A stretch of DNA of 64,000 nucleotides from Campylorhamphus procurvoides (taxonomy: Eukaryota > Chordata > Aves > Passeriformes > Dendrocolaptidae). Each line of letters starts with the position of its first letter. Position 1 is the first letter of the stretch. The notes under the pieces are model-generated. The model ran no database searches and was not told where the DNA came from. It saw nothing but the letters and a program-made list of their open reading frames with translations. The stretch is from contig WBMV01000295.1 of assembly GCA_013396655.1 (NCBI GenBank), positions 412,215 through 476,214 on the forward strand, read 5' to 3'. Below, piece by piece: positions 47,001 to 49,741 of this stretch. The position numbers and the translations under genes are program-made.

Positions 47001-48702
47001 AGTTTGCTACCTCAGGAGGGCAAAGATGGTATTTATAAAAGTCTCTATGTCATTTTGGTGCATGGAGGGCTGTAGTCTGTACAGCAATTAAGATTCTTTA
47101 ATCCCTCTAGATAAAATCAGCTGCTGGTACGGACTGCTGACCCAGAGATCTGTTGGCAGTGACTCCTTACAGCTCATGCCACAGGAGCGTCTATTCCTCA
47201 AGTCTGGTATTCCAATAACATGTATTTACTCAGGGGTTTTGGACACAAAGTTATGAGGGAAATACATCCCTGATTTTTGCATGCCTTATAATGTTTTTGC
47301 TCAAAAACTGTTCAGCTAAATGAGTGCAAAGCTATTGAAGTACCATTGGTACTCTGAGTATTAACAGTAAAAAAAAACCCCCAACTTCTTTTGGTTTCAT
47401 GAATATAAAACTGTTCCTTTAATTACTTTTGTGCACCTTTTTTTCAATCCAGGATACTGGCAAGCTAAACGTAGCTTACTTTCGCTTTGACATCAACGAT
47501 GCCACGGGAGATTTGGATGCCAATCGGCCCGTTCCCTTCCGGCTCACGCCAAACATTTCGGAATTCCTCACCACCATTGGGGTATCTGGGCCCCTGACTG
47601 CATCTATGATTGCAGTAGCTCGCTGCTTTGCACAGCCAAACTTCAAGGTTTGTGTGCCTGTTGCAAGATTGTTTGTTTGTGGACTTAAACTTGGCATTTC
47701 ATAAACAGCACTTTTTTGGGTAAGGTAGAGTGGTGTGTATTTGTTTTAAAATGTTACCCTGAGGTCATCACGAAGGCCAGCTGAAATGCTGGAAATTTAC
47801 TTCTTTGGAAGTGTTTTCTTAGTTATGTGCAGGCCTTTAGATTGACTCAGACTGGACACCTGAAAGTTTGCTTTAGAAGCTGGAGAGTGTTGGAATTGAT
47901 GGAGTAATTATGAGTAACTCAGTGATGAGAAAAACCAGGAAACTATTTTCTGAAGGCATTTCTTTTTTATCCAAGGCTGGAGCTGGCCTGTATATACATA
48001 TGTGTATATACATTAGGTGCATATGTTTGTATGTTGTAGTCTGTTCTTTCCCTCTTTGGCAGAAAAGAGCATTCCCCAAGAGTGTAATGACAGTGCAAAA
48101 CCCCCAGCTTTGTAAAGCACTTCTGATCTTTGCCCAAGACTTCTGTGTGTATGTGTGTGGAAAGTTATGAATTTAGTGGAGTCATTTAAAAATAGAATGT
48201 ACATGACTGTATTTGTGTATGAATATCTTAATATATATGTTATTAATTTCTTTAAAATCATTGTGTTGTGTTTCTTAATGAAAGCTTTTTATGGAAAGAA
48301 ACACCTTGAGAGGAAATAATAAAGACAGTTGGAAGCCACACTTGTCTTGAATAATCTGATCGAGCCTGATGGTTGTTTGGATCACGTGTAATAATCTGAT
48401 TTTTCCTCTTCATTTAGGTGGATGGCATCCTCAAAACTGTGCTACGGGATGAAATCATCGCATGGCACAAGAAAACCCAGGAGGACACGTCGTCCCCCCT
48501 GTCAGCAGCCGGGCAGCCCGAGAACATGGACAGCCAGCAGCTGGTGTCACTGGTGCAAAAGGCTGTCACTGCCATCATGACCCGCCTGCACAACCTGGCC
48601 CAGTTCGAGGGAGGGGAGAGCAAAGTCAACACTCTGGTGGCAGCTGCCAACAGCCTGGACAACCTGTGTCGCATGGACCCCGCCTGGCACCCCTGGCTCT
48701 GA
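1887..48702 (+). CDS. TRRAP: TRRAP, 3' two thirds of the gene (40 exons, partial at 5' end)
   Basis: TRRAP is a nuclear scaffold of the PIKK family. It is a shared subunit of the SAGA-type (GCN5/PCAF) and NuA4/TIP60 acetyltransferase complexes and links activators such as MYC and E2F to them. Forty exons translate into a continuous chain matching vertebrate TRRAP as I remember it, nearly residue for residue. All splice phases agree (7,074 nt in total), and all introns are GT-AG with no U12-type donor seen. Order: HEAT-like solenoid (window residues 1 to about 1200), FAT (about 1200-1775), pseudokinase (about 1997-2320), FATC (last ~33 residues, ending PAWHPWL). The window opens inside an upstream intron, so roughly 1,490 N-terminal residues and the promoter are missing. 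Introns range from 86 bp to 6.6 kb; those not described separately show no recognisable feature. No frameshift or internal stop was found, so the gene looks intact. Confidence 0.98.
2331..2450 (+). CDS. TRRAP: TRRAP exon 2 of window
   Basis: Forty codons, phase 0 to 0, from AGSPFREPLIKFL to QWSRMFM, between acceptor tttttcag and donor gtaagc. Solenoid segment; it continues exon 1 without gap in the known TRRAP sequence. Confidence 0.96.
2805..2969 (+). CDS. TRRAP: TRRAP exon 3 of window
   Basis: Fifty-five codons, phase 0 to 0, from SFLKHKDAKPLRD to LDLQFQAIK; acceptor ttttgcag, donor gtagtc. Solenoid segment with a Ser/Thr-rich loop (PGSPSTTTMR). Confidence 0.96.
3052..3069 (+). repeat. (GT)9 microsatellite
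   Basis: Nine uninterrupted GT dinucleotides in the intron after exon 3. Likely length-polymorphic; no other role visible. Confidence 0.9.
3358..3539 (+). CDS. TRRAP: TRRAP exon 4 of window
   Basis: Starts IISIIVKNDECW and ends LLNYC plus two bases of a Lys codon (182 nt, phase 0 to 2). Acceptor tggacag, donor gtatgt. The split codon is completed by exon 5, giving NYCKRNYGD as in other vertebrates. Confidence 0.95.
3808..4006 (+). CDS. TRRAP: TRRAP exon 5 of window
   Basis: 199 nt, phase 2 to 0. It reads RNYGDIELLFQLLRAFTGRF and on to FGDELKAK; acceptor tttacag, donor gtaact. Includes the basic/acidic stretch KEYMEEEIPKNY of the solenoid. Confidence 0.96.
4423..4551 (+). CDS. TRRAP: TRRAP exon 6 of window
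   Basis: Forty-three codons, phase 0 to 0, from VLQHILNPAFLYSFEKGEGE to ESITSVFITK; acceptor tctgtag, donor gtaaca. The Gly/Pro/Glu-rich middle (GEGEQLLGPPNPEGDNPE) is a probable exposed loop between helices. Confidence 0.96.
4552..5167 (+). other. TRRAP: TRRAP intron 6
   Basis: A 616-bp AT-rich intron ending in a C/T-rich tract before acceptor ccag. No repeat, RNA gene or extra exon recognised. Confidence 0.8.
5168..5434 (+). CDS. TRRAP: TRRAP exon 7 of window
   Basis: Eighty-nine codons, phase 0 to 0, from VLDPEKQADMLDSLRIYL to HKKIVLQ; donor gtattg. Strongly GC-rich at third positions compared with its AT-rich introns and with exons 1-6. Contains the motif EHAPHHIHDNNKNRNSK of the solenoid. 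Confidence 0.97.
5998..6204 (+). CDS. TRRAP: TRRAP exon 8 of window
   Basis: Sixty-nine codons, phase 0 to 0, from VFHSLLKAHAMEARAIVRQA to LHLIVQHFK; acceptor gtttag, donor gtactt. Regular amphipathic helices, typical HEAT-like repeats. Confidence 0.97.
6205..6913 (+). other. TRRAP: TRRAP intron 8
   Basis: A 709-bp intron. A 65-codon open frame inside it (6482-6679) has no counterpart in TRRAP and is treated as chance. No recognisable repeat. Confidence 0.75.
6914..7072 (+). CDS. TRRAP: TRRAP exon 9 of window
   Basis: Fifty-three codons, phase 0 to 0, from VYYPVRHHLVQHMVSAMQRL to WELQRIKDQQ; acceptor ttttcag, donor gtagga. The following intron is only 86 bp, the shortest seen here and near the minimum for vertebrates. 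Confidence 0.97.
7159..7293 (+). CDS. TRRAP: TRRAP exon 10 of window (Ser-rich linker)
   Basis: Forty-five codons, phase 0 to 0, starting PDSDMDSSASGEGASS and ending ATGAISA. This low-complexity, probably disordered linker differs most from mammalian TRRAP among the segments I can compare. The basic clusters KRG and KRFR about ten residues apart resemble a bipartite nuclear localisation signal (inference). Confidence 0.95.
7491..7601 (+). CDS. TRRAP: TRRAP exon 11 of window
   Basis: Thirty-seven codons, phase 0 to 0: VFGRSQSLPGADALL through NFLIRIACQ. Acceptor cctgcag, donor gtagtg. End of the linker (RSQSLPG) and start of the next helix. Confidence 0.96.
7602..8415 (+). other. TRRAP: TRRAP intron 11
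   Basis: An 814-bp AT-rich intron. I recognise no repeat, RNA gene or additional exon in it. Confidence 0.75.
8416..8562 (+). CDS. TRRAP: TRRAP exon 12 of window
   Basis: Forty-nine codons, phase 0 to 0, from VNDNSNTAGSPGELLSRRCV to FDKLLMTV; acceptor attgccag, donor gtaggt. Solenoid segment. Confidence 0.97.
8563..9823 (+). other. TRRAP: TRRAP intron 12
   Basis: A 1.26-kb AT-rich intron with short homopolymer runs (a G run near 8742, an A run near 9327). No transposon, RNA gene or extra exon recognised. Confidence 0.75.
9824..10037 (+). CDS. TRRAP: TRRAP exon 13 of window
   Basis: 214 nt, phase 0 to 1, from EQPNQANFANICTGLEVL to IFPTEP plus the first base of Ser. Donor gtgggt was chosen because it restores the known PSTSSVASKYEELE junction with exon 14. 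GC-rich third positions. Confidence 0.95.
10727..10852 (+). CDS. TRRAP: TRRAP exon 14 of window
   Basis: 126 nt, phase 1 to 1: TSSVASKYEELECLYAAVGK through NANPSQLF. Acceptor ctgcag, donor gtacgt. The split Gly codon is completed by exon 15 to give LFGTLMILKS. Confidence 0.95.
10853..12400 (+). other. TRRAP: TRRAP intron 14
   Basis: A 1.55-kb AT-rich intron. A stretch near 10978-11035 has a faint resemblance to a decayed CR1 LINE but is too diverged to call. Nothing else recognised. Confidence 0.7.
12401..12547 (+). CDS. TRRAP: TRRAP exon 15 of window
   Basis: 147 nt, phase 1 to 1: TLMILKSACSNNPSYIDRLI through HLNPQATAGTAEANT plus one base of the next codon. Donor gtattt is weak. The Ala/Thr-rich end is a variable loop, and its joining residue depends on which acceptor exon 16 uses. 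Confidence 0.95.
12548..13468 (+). other. TRRAP: TRRAP intron 15
   Basis: A 921-bp AT-rich intron ending in the tandem acceptor catagcag described under exon 16. No repeat or extra exon recognised. Confidence 0.75.
13469..13668 (+). CDS. TRRAP: TRRAP exon 16 of window (tandem NAGNAG acceptor)
   Basis: 200 nt, phase 1 to 0: GTSELVMLSLDLVKTRLAV through WVKNNSPMAANQ; donor gtaaat. The acceptor reads tagcag, so splicing could occur after tag (exon start 13466, adding one Ala) or after cag (13469). The distal site is listed because it gives the residue count I remember for mammalian TRRAP. Confidence 0.94.
14311..14432 (+). CDS. TRRAP: TRRAP exon 17 of window
   Basis: 122 nt, phase 0 to 2: TPTLREKSILLVKMMTYIEK through LDLVNYVY plus two bases of Arg. 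Acceptor aacacag, donor gtaatt. Solenoid segment. Confidence 0.96.
14433..15288 (+). other. TRRAP: TRRAP intron 17
   Basis: An 856-bp intron with a three-copy 22-bp tandem repeat just before exon 18 and a long pyrimidine-rich tract leading to acceptor cctcag. Otherwise unremarkable AT-rich sequence. Confidence 0.8.
15121..15186 (+). repeat. 22-bp tandem repeat, three copies
   Basis: Three head-to-tail units of cacctggccgtgttccacccca. The first two are identical and the third has ccg replaced by aag. Located about 100 bp upstream of the exon 18 acceptor. Confidence 0.92.
15289..15502 (+). CDS. TRRAP: TRRAP exon 18 of window
   Basis: 214 nt, phase 2 to 0: DENLSGSELTAKLEPAFLCG through NHFWIKQCIE; donor gtaggg. 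Very GC-rich third positions. Contains RAKFFEVFDSSMKRRVYERL of the solenoid. Confidence 0.97.
15503..16286 (+). other. TRRAP: TRRAP intron 18
   Basis: A 784-bp AT-rich intron; no repeat, RNA gene or extra exon recognised. Confidence 0.75.
16287..16466 (+). CDS. TRRAP: TRRAP exon 19 of window
   Basis: Sixty codons, phase 0 to 0: LLLAVCERNTTIGTSCQGAM through RERENSESKEE. The C-terminal part starts a charged, probably disordered loop. VKQEP fits the SUMO-conjugation consensus (hydrophobic-K-x-E). Confidence 0.96.
16782..16928 (+). CDS. TRRAP: TRRAP exon 20 of window
   Basis: Forty-nine codons, phase 0 to 0: DVEIDIELAPGDQTSTPKTK through KFLDSLREVK. Continues the acidic loop of exon 19. Donor gttggt is unusual but is the only one that joins in frame to TGALLSAF in exon 21. 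Confidence 0.95.
17602..17721 (+). CDS. TRRAP: TRRAP exon 21 of window
   Basis: Forty codons, phase 0 to 0: TGALLSAFVQLCHISTPLAE through ILSDRQQH; acceptor tttccag, donor gtgaga. Solenoid segment. Confidence 0.96.
18007..18294 (+). CDS. TRRAP: TRRAP exon 22 of window (longest in-window exon)
   Basis: Ninety-six codons, phase 0 to 0: ALAGEISPFLCSGSHQVQRD through EQESITPPQQ; acceptor ttctag, donor gtagtg. Marks the transition from the solenoid into the FAT domain. Essentially identical to mammalian TRRAP as I remember it. Confidence 0.97.
18358..18680 (-). mobile_element. CR1 LINE fragment, antisense to TRRAP
   Basis: The + strand shows the reverse complement of the 3' part of an avian CR1 LINE. 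Landmarks are aagtgccacatctgg, tggtgactccatcactgccc, gggcaggctgtcccagtgct, cctaaaccttccctggtgca and tcctccaggctgacccc. It is about 320 bp, 5'-truncated and diverged, with no open reverse transcriptase. It starts only about 60 bp after the exon 22 donor. The 170-codon + strand frame across it is not a gene. Confidence 0.9.
18945..19082 (+). CDS. TRRAP: TRRAP exon 23 of window
   Basis: Forty-six codons, phase 0 to 0: EILDSLAELYSLLQEEDMWA through AYEQHGFFEQ; acceptor ttctag, donor gtacac. FAT domain (TPR-like helices) segment; the pattern LYSLLQEEDMWAGLW is typical of this family. Confidence 0.97.
19390..19502 (+). CDS. TRRAP: TRRAP exon 24 of window
   Basis: 113 nt, phase 0 to 2: AQETYEKAMEKAKKEHERNN through QLWEDHWI plus two bases of Arg; donor gtaagg. 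FAT domain helices with a lysine-rich stretch. Confidence 0.96.
19503..20002 (+). other. TRRAP: TRRAP intron 24
   Basis: A 500-bp intron. Open frames of 79-80 codons on both strands look random. No repeat recognised. Confidence 0.75.
20003..20138 (+). CDS. TRRAP: TRRAP exon 25 of window
   Basis: 136 nt, phase 2 to 0: CSKELNQWEPLTEYGQSKGH through WIAMKEALVQ; acceptor ttcttag, donor gtgagt. FAT domain. Confidence 0.97.
20139..22938 (+). other. TRRAP: TRRAP intron 25
   Basis: A 2.8-kb intron. Positions 21760-22150 form an AT-rich block rich in homeodomain-like cores and could be a conserved non-coding element. A more GC-rich, apparently unique patch at 22450-22780 contains chance open frames on both strands. 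No transposon recognised. Confidence 0.65.
22939..23130 (+). CDS. TRRAP: TRRAP exon 26 of window
   Basis: Sixty-four codons, phase 0 to 0: VELSCPKEMAWKVNMYRGYL through HVHTPLLQ; acceptor taccag, donor gtaaga. FAT domain, GC-rich third positions. Confidence 0.97.
23131..25147 (+). other. TRRAP: TRRAP intron 26
   Basis: A 2.0-kb AT-rich intron. It holds a near-palindromic TA-rich stretch at 24178-24213 and a T14 run at 24534-24547. No transposon or RNA gene recognised. Confidence 0.7.
25148..25343 (+). CDS. TRRAP: TRRAP exon 27 of window
   Basis: 196 nt, phase 0 to 1: AAQQIIELQEAAQINAGLQP through MWRQHHYQ plus one base. Acceptor ttctag, donor gtaaat. The donor gives HHYQAIVTAYENSS across the junction. 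FAT domain. Confidence 0.95.
25344..25378 (+). other. TRRAP: Relic of an alternative exon 27 extension
   Basis: Read in frame past the exon 27 donor, the intron translates as GKSAWPTVHSS and then TAG. As I recall it, an alternatively spliced human TRRAP form carries GKPTWSGMHSSS at this point. Here no GT follows the expected splice position, because TAG occupies it. The extension therefore appears preserved in sequence but without a usable donor. Confidence 0.55.
25569..25834 (+). CDS. TRRAP: TRRAP exon 28 of window
   Basis: 266 nt, phase 1 to 0: IVTAYENSSQHDPSSNNAML through MGKNECMQ; acceptor ttccag, donor gtacag. FAT domain. The chain VNVALDILSRIHTIPTVPIV is typical for the family. Confidence 0.97.
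25835..26555 (+). other. TRRAP: TRRAP intron 28
   Basis: A 721-bp AT-rich intron with an imperfect TAATA-rich simple stretch near 26290-26329. Nothing else recognised. Confidence 0.75.
26556..26656 (+). CDS. TRRAP: TRRAP exon 29 of window
   Basis: 101 nt, phase 0 to 2: GLEVIESTNLKYFTKEMTAE through FLAQIN plus two bases of Lys; acceptor aacag, donor gtgagt. FAT domain. Confidence 0.96.
26657..29297 (+). other. TRRAP: TRRAP intron 29
   Basis: A 2.64-kb intron. It is mainly AT-rich unique sequence with a T-rich run near 29035-29055. No transposon, RNA gene or extra exon recognised. Confidence 0.7.
29298..29499 (+). CDS. TRRAP: TRRAP exon 30 of window
   Basis: 202 nt, phase 2 to 0: SEEANKAFSAAVQMHDVLVK through NESKSRKYLAK; acceptor tgtgcag, donor gtgagc. 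FAT domain; TPR-like alternation of small and aromatic residues (AWAMWGDYL). Confidence 0.97.
29500..30567 (+). other. TRRAP: TRRAP intron 30
   Basis: A 1.07-kb AT-rich intron without recognisable repeats or RNA genes. Confidence 0.75.
30568..30732 (+). CDS. TRRAP: TRRAP exon 31 of window
   Basis: Fifty-five codons, phase 0 to 0: VLWLLSFDDDKNTLADAVDK through KLLLNLISQ; acceptor ttctag, donor gtacag. FAT domain; contains VPPIQWLAWIPQLLTCLVGS, characteristic of PIKK FAT ends. Confidence 0.97.
30733..32624 (+). other. TRRAP: TRRAP intron 31
   Basis: A 1.9-kb intron. The block 32215-32430 looks non-random: it contains a ZNF143-like motif and several TAATTA/CTAATT cores. The remainder is unremarkable AT-rich sequence. 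Confidence 0.7.
32252..32270 (-). promoter_or_regulatory. ZNF143/SBS-like motif in intron 31
   Basis: The minus strand reads gccacaattcccagcaagc. It matches the ZNF143 SBS consensus ACTACAAYTCCCAGCATGC at 16 of 19 positions by hand count. Occupancy is unknown; this is motif evidence only. Confidence 0.4.
32625..32715 (+). CDS. TRRAP: TRRAP exon 32 of window
   Basis: 91 nt, phase 0 to 1: VGRVYPQAVYFPIRTLYLTL through QRERYKS plus one base; acceptor aacag, donor gtgagc. End of the FAT core. Confidence 0.96.
32716..34254 (+). other. TRRAP: TRRAP intron 32
   Basis: A 1.54-kb AT-rich intron; no repeat, RNA gene or extra exon recognised. Confidence 0.75.
34255..34454 (+). CDS. TRRAP: TRRAP exon 33 of window (alternative 3' splice site inside)
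   Basis: 200 nt, phase 1 to 0. The full exon reads DSGQQQPSSVGNQSHSAS, then DPGPIRATAPMWRCSRIM, through WFRENWHEE. A second acceptor, gcctcag, before 34309 would remove 54 nt in frame and give YKSDPGPIR. Both forms are, as I recall, known for mammalian TRRAP. The removable part is a Gln/Ser-rich flexible linker. Confidence 0.95.
34309..34309 (+). other. TRRAP: Alternative acceptor of exon 33 (minus 18 residues)
   Basis: The sequence tctgcctcag ends at 34308. Splicing the exon 32 donor here keeps the frame and rebuilds the same Asp codon (g+ac), removing 18 residues. Confidence 0.7.
34455..35213 (+). other. TRRAP: TRRAP intron 33
   Basis: A 759-bp intron. A 114-codon open frame (34712-35056) has no TRRAP counterpart and no recognisable domain, so it is treated as chance. 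Confidence 0.7.
35214..35475 (+). CDS. TRRAP: TRRAP exon 34 of window
   Basis: 262 nt, phase 0 to 1: VLRQLQQGLAKCYSVAFEKS through VFQKLKGQFTT plus one base; acceptor ccttag, donor gtaaat. Follows the FAT domain. The Ser/Ala-rich run STMFSSAASESLARRAQATA is a likely surface segment. Confidence 0.97.
35476..42046 (+). other. TRRAP: TRRAP intron 34 (largest, 6.6 kb)
   Basis: The largest intron, about 14 percent of the gene span seen. It contains a TA-rich stretch at 37125-37156, (TTTA)-type simple sequence at 41121-41146, (TAAA)n at 41592-41609, and a candidate conserved block at 37800-38345. A CTCF-like motif lies at 40047-40060. Open frames up to 143 codons on the minus strand (36408-36839, 39374-39799) look random. 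No transposon recognised. Confidence 0.7.
41592..41609 (+). repeat. (TAAA)n microsatellite
   Basis: About four to five AAAT/TAAA units in intron 34. Confidence 0.8.
42047..42272 (+). CDS. TRRAP: TRRAP exon 35 of window
   Basis: 226 nt, phase 1 to 2: DFDFSVPGSMKLHNLISKLK through PTHYYIKIA plus two bases of Arg; acceptor ttgcag, donor gtaacc. Connects FAT to the kinase-like domain. The basic run SKLKKWIKILEAKTKQLPK resembles the FRB-like helical region (inference). Confidence 0.97.
42273..42831 (+). other. TRRAP: TRRAP intron 35
   Basis: A 559-bp AT-rich intron with a short TATA/CATA stretch near 42376-42400. Nothing else recognised. Confidence 0.75.
42832..43049 (+). CDS. TRRAP: TRRAP exon 36 of window (pseudokinase N-lobe start)
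   Basis: 218 nt, phase 2 to 1: FMPRVEIVQKHNTAARRLYI through TTKRHLFFT plus one base; acceptor ctgccag, donor gtactc. Begins the PI3K-like domain. IRGHNGKIYPYLVMND replaces the family's typical glycine/lysine nucleotide-binding stretch. 64 of 72 full codons end in G or C. Confidence 0.97.
43050..44005 (+). other. TRRAP: TRRAP intron 36
   Basis: A 956-bp intron with short open frames on both strands that show no domain. Ends in acceptor tctgcag. Confidence 0.75.
44006..44190 (+). CDS. TRRAP: TRRAP exon 37 of window
   Basis: 185 nt, phase 1 to 0: VPRVVAVSPQMRLVEDNPSS through VQARGTQASHQ; donor gtagga. Pseudokinase domain. GC-rich third positions. Confidence 0.97.
44305..44367 (+). pseudogene. 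Exon-like 63-nt cassette (copy of exon 39 end)
   Basis: Between an AG at 44303-44304 (gctcag) and the duplicated donor gtttgt lie 21 open codons, HSPLTASVIAVARCFAQPNF then K. They are in the original exon 39 frame and in phase with exons 37 and 38. The pyrimidine tract is weak, so use as an exon is uncertain. By default it is a partial exon pseudocopy. Confidence 0.6.
44311..44853 (+). repeat. Intragenic duplication, upstream copy (exon 39 end + intron 38)
   Basis: A direct repeat of 47591-48120. It starts abruptly inside the coding part of exon 39, and the first 57 nt differ by a single base (44326 g versus 47606 a, Met to Val). It keeps the GT splice donor, then follows intron 38 with small indels, including identical runs of 131 bp (44458-44588) and 94 bp (44751-44844). 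It looks like a segmental duplication within the gene. Confidence 0.95.
46367..46570 (+). CDS. TRRAP: TRRAP exon 38 of window
   Basis: Sixty-eight codons, phase 0 to 0: VLRDILKEVQSNMVPRSMLK through LNPEMLQIAQ; acceptor gtgtag, donor gtatgt. Pseudokinase C-lobe. HLNRLNPEMLQI sits where active PIKKs have the GDRHxxNI catalytic loop, so the catalytic Asp and Asn are absent. Confidence 0.97.
46571..47452 (+). other. TRRAP: TRRAP intron 38 of window numbering (before exon 39)
   Basis: An 882-bp AT-rich intron between exons 38 and 39; no repeat or extra exon recognised. Confidence 0.75.
47453..47647 (+). CDS. TRRAP: TRRAP exon 39 of window
   Basis: Sixty-five codons, phase 0 to 0: DTGKLNVAYFRFDINDATGD through RCFAQPNFK; acceptor tccag, donor gtttgt. 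Pseudokinase C-lobe. FRFDIND takes the place of the DFG activation segment. The last 57 nt and the following intron are duplicated in intron 37. Confidence 0.97.
47591..48120 (+). repeat. Intragenic duplication, downstream (original) copy
   Basis: Partner of 44311-44853. This copy is taken as the original because it is continuous with functional exon 39, and its Met codon matches the TRRAP sequence I know from other vertebrates. The repeat ends about 300 bp before exon 40. Confidence 0.93.
48418..48702 (+). CDS. TRRAP: TRRAP exon 40, last coding exon (FATC)
   Basis: Ninety-four codons plus TGA. It starts VDGILKTVLRDEIIAWHKKT and ends NSLDNLCRMDPAWHPWL. The final ~33 residues are the FATC domain, required for PIKK folding and complex contacts; its terminal W-x-P-W-L is TRRAP-typical. 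The Ser/Pro-rich loop TSSPLSAAGQPENMDSQQ precedes it. GC-rich. Confidence 0.98.
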   Translation: MDGILKTVLRDEIIAWHKKTQEDTSSPLSAAGQPENMDSQQLVSLVQKAVTAIMTRLHNLAQFEGGESKVNTLVAAANSLDNLCRMDPAWHPWL

Positions 48703-49741
48703 CGTGGGACTTGCAGCAGTTTGGGGGTTGGTTGGTTTGGTTTATTTTGTTATCATTTTGGGGTTTTTGTTTGTTTGGCTTTTTGTTTGTTTTTGGTTTT
48801 GGGATTTTTGTTGTTTTTTGTGGTGTGAGCCATACTTTGTGTTAAAAAAATGTGAAAAGAGGCTCTCCAGCCCATGGCTTACCTGTCACACTGCATTCTC
48901 TGTTTTCATTCTAGTTGTGTTTACAGTAGTACAGCAGTTTTACTGGTTTTAATTTCAGGAGATGTTTCCTCTTTGCTTATGAAGTTGTTTTAATATGCAG
49001 CAGCAGCTTTCACAAATAGATTAAAATGAAGAGAGGAAACTTAAATAATATACAGAAAAATCTTATTTTATGATGAAGACTATGAAACTAGCACTGTTAG
49101 ATTTAGGGTCTGCTGTTCCTAATAACTTGCAGTATATAAATTTTTTTATACAATAGTAAGTACTTAAAAAGAAAAAGATACAGTATTCCCAGTTACTGAA
49201 TTTTACTCTGTGAAATTTTACTTAATCAGTCTCTCTTCATTATGCCAAATTGAAGGCACAAATAAATACTCTTTTGTTTTCTTCAGATTTACATGAGCAA
49301 TGTTGGTTTGTACAGACAATTTTGTACCAAATGTTATAGAGGTGAGTTTTTGTTAGGCACTGAGAAAATGATGATCAAATTGTGCTGACCTTTCCTGGAG
49401 CACAAGCTATGTACAGTAAAAGTGTAAACCATTTAGAGTATTTAGTTTAGCTGTGGACAGTGTTGGGGGGGAAGTTTATAAAAGGGTGGAAAAAGTCATC
49501 CTTTGATACATGTATTTGTCTGTAATAGATCAAAAATAAAATCTTATCAAATTCTCCTTACTGTTTAGAATTACAGTAGCTTCTTTAGAATGAATCTGTT
49601 CCTTTGTAATTTAAGAGAAGAGCAGTTTAATGTTTCACTTGTCTTTCTGTTGTGTTAGCATTTTTATAAAACTTTGGTGTTGAGAATGTTAAATTTGTAC
49701 AGAGTGATTTTTTTCAAAATAAATATTTTGTAAAACTCTCT
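48703..49741 (+). other. TRRAP: TRRAP 3' UTR
   Basis: About 1.04 kb after the TGA. It begins with a T/G-rich low-complexity tract (48725-48830) and becomes AT-rich. AATAAA signals occur at 49261, 49535 and 49718. The last is followed by a sequence change consistent with transcript end near 49740. The exact end is inferred. Confidence 0.75.
49718..49723 (+). terminator. TRRAP: Polyadenylation signal AATAAA (probable main)
   Basis: Canonical hexamer about 1.0 kb after the stop codon; a GT-rich stretch (tggttctgctgtgttgtgtg) follows at about 49787. Two earlier hexamers at 49261-49266 and 49535-49540 could give shorter transcripts. Confidence 0.65.
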
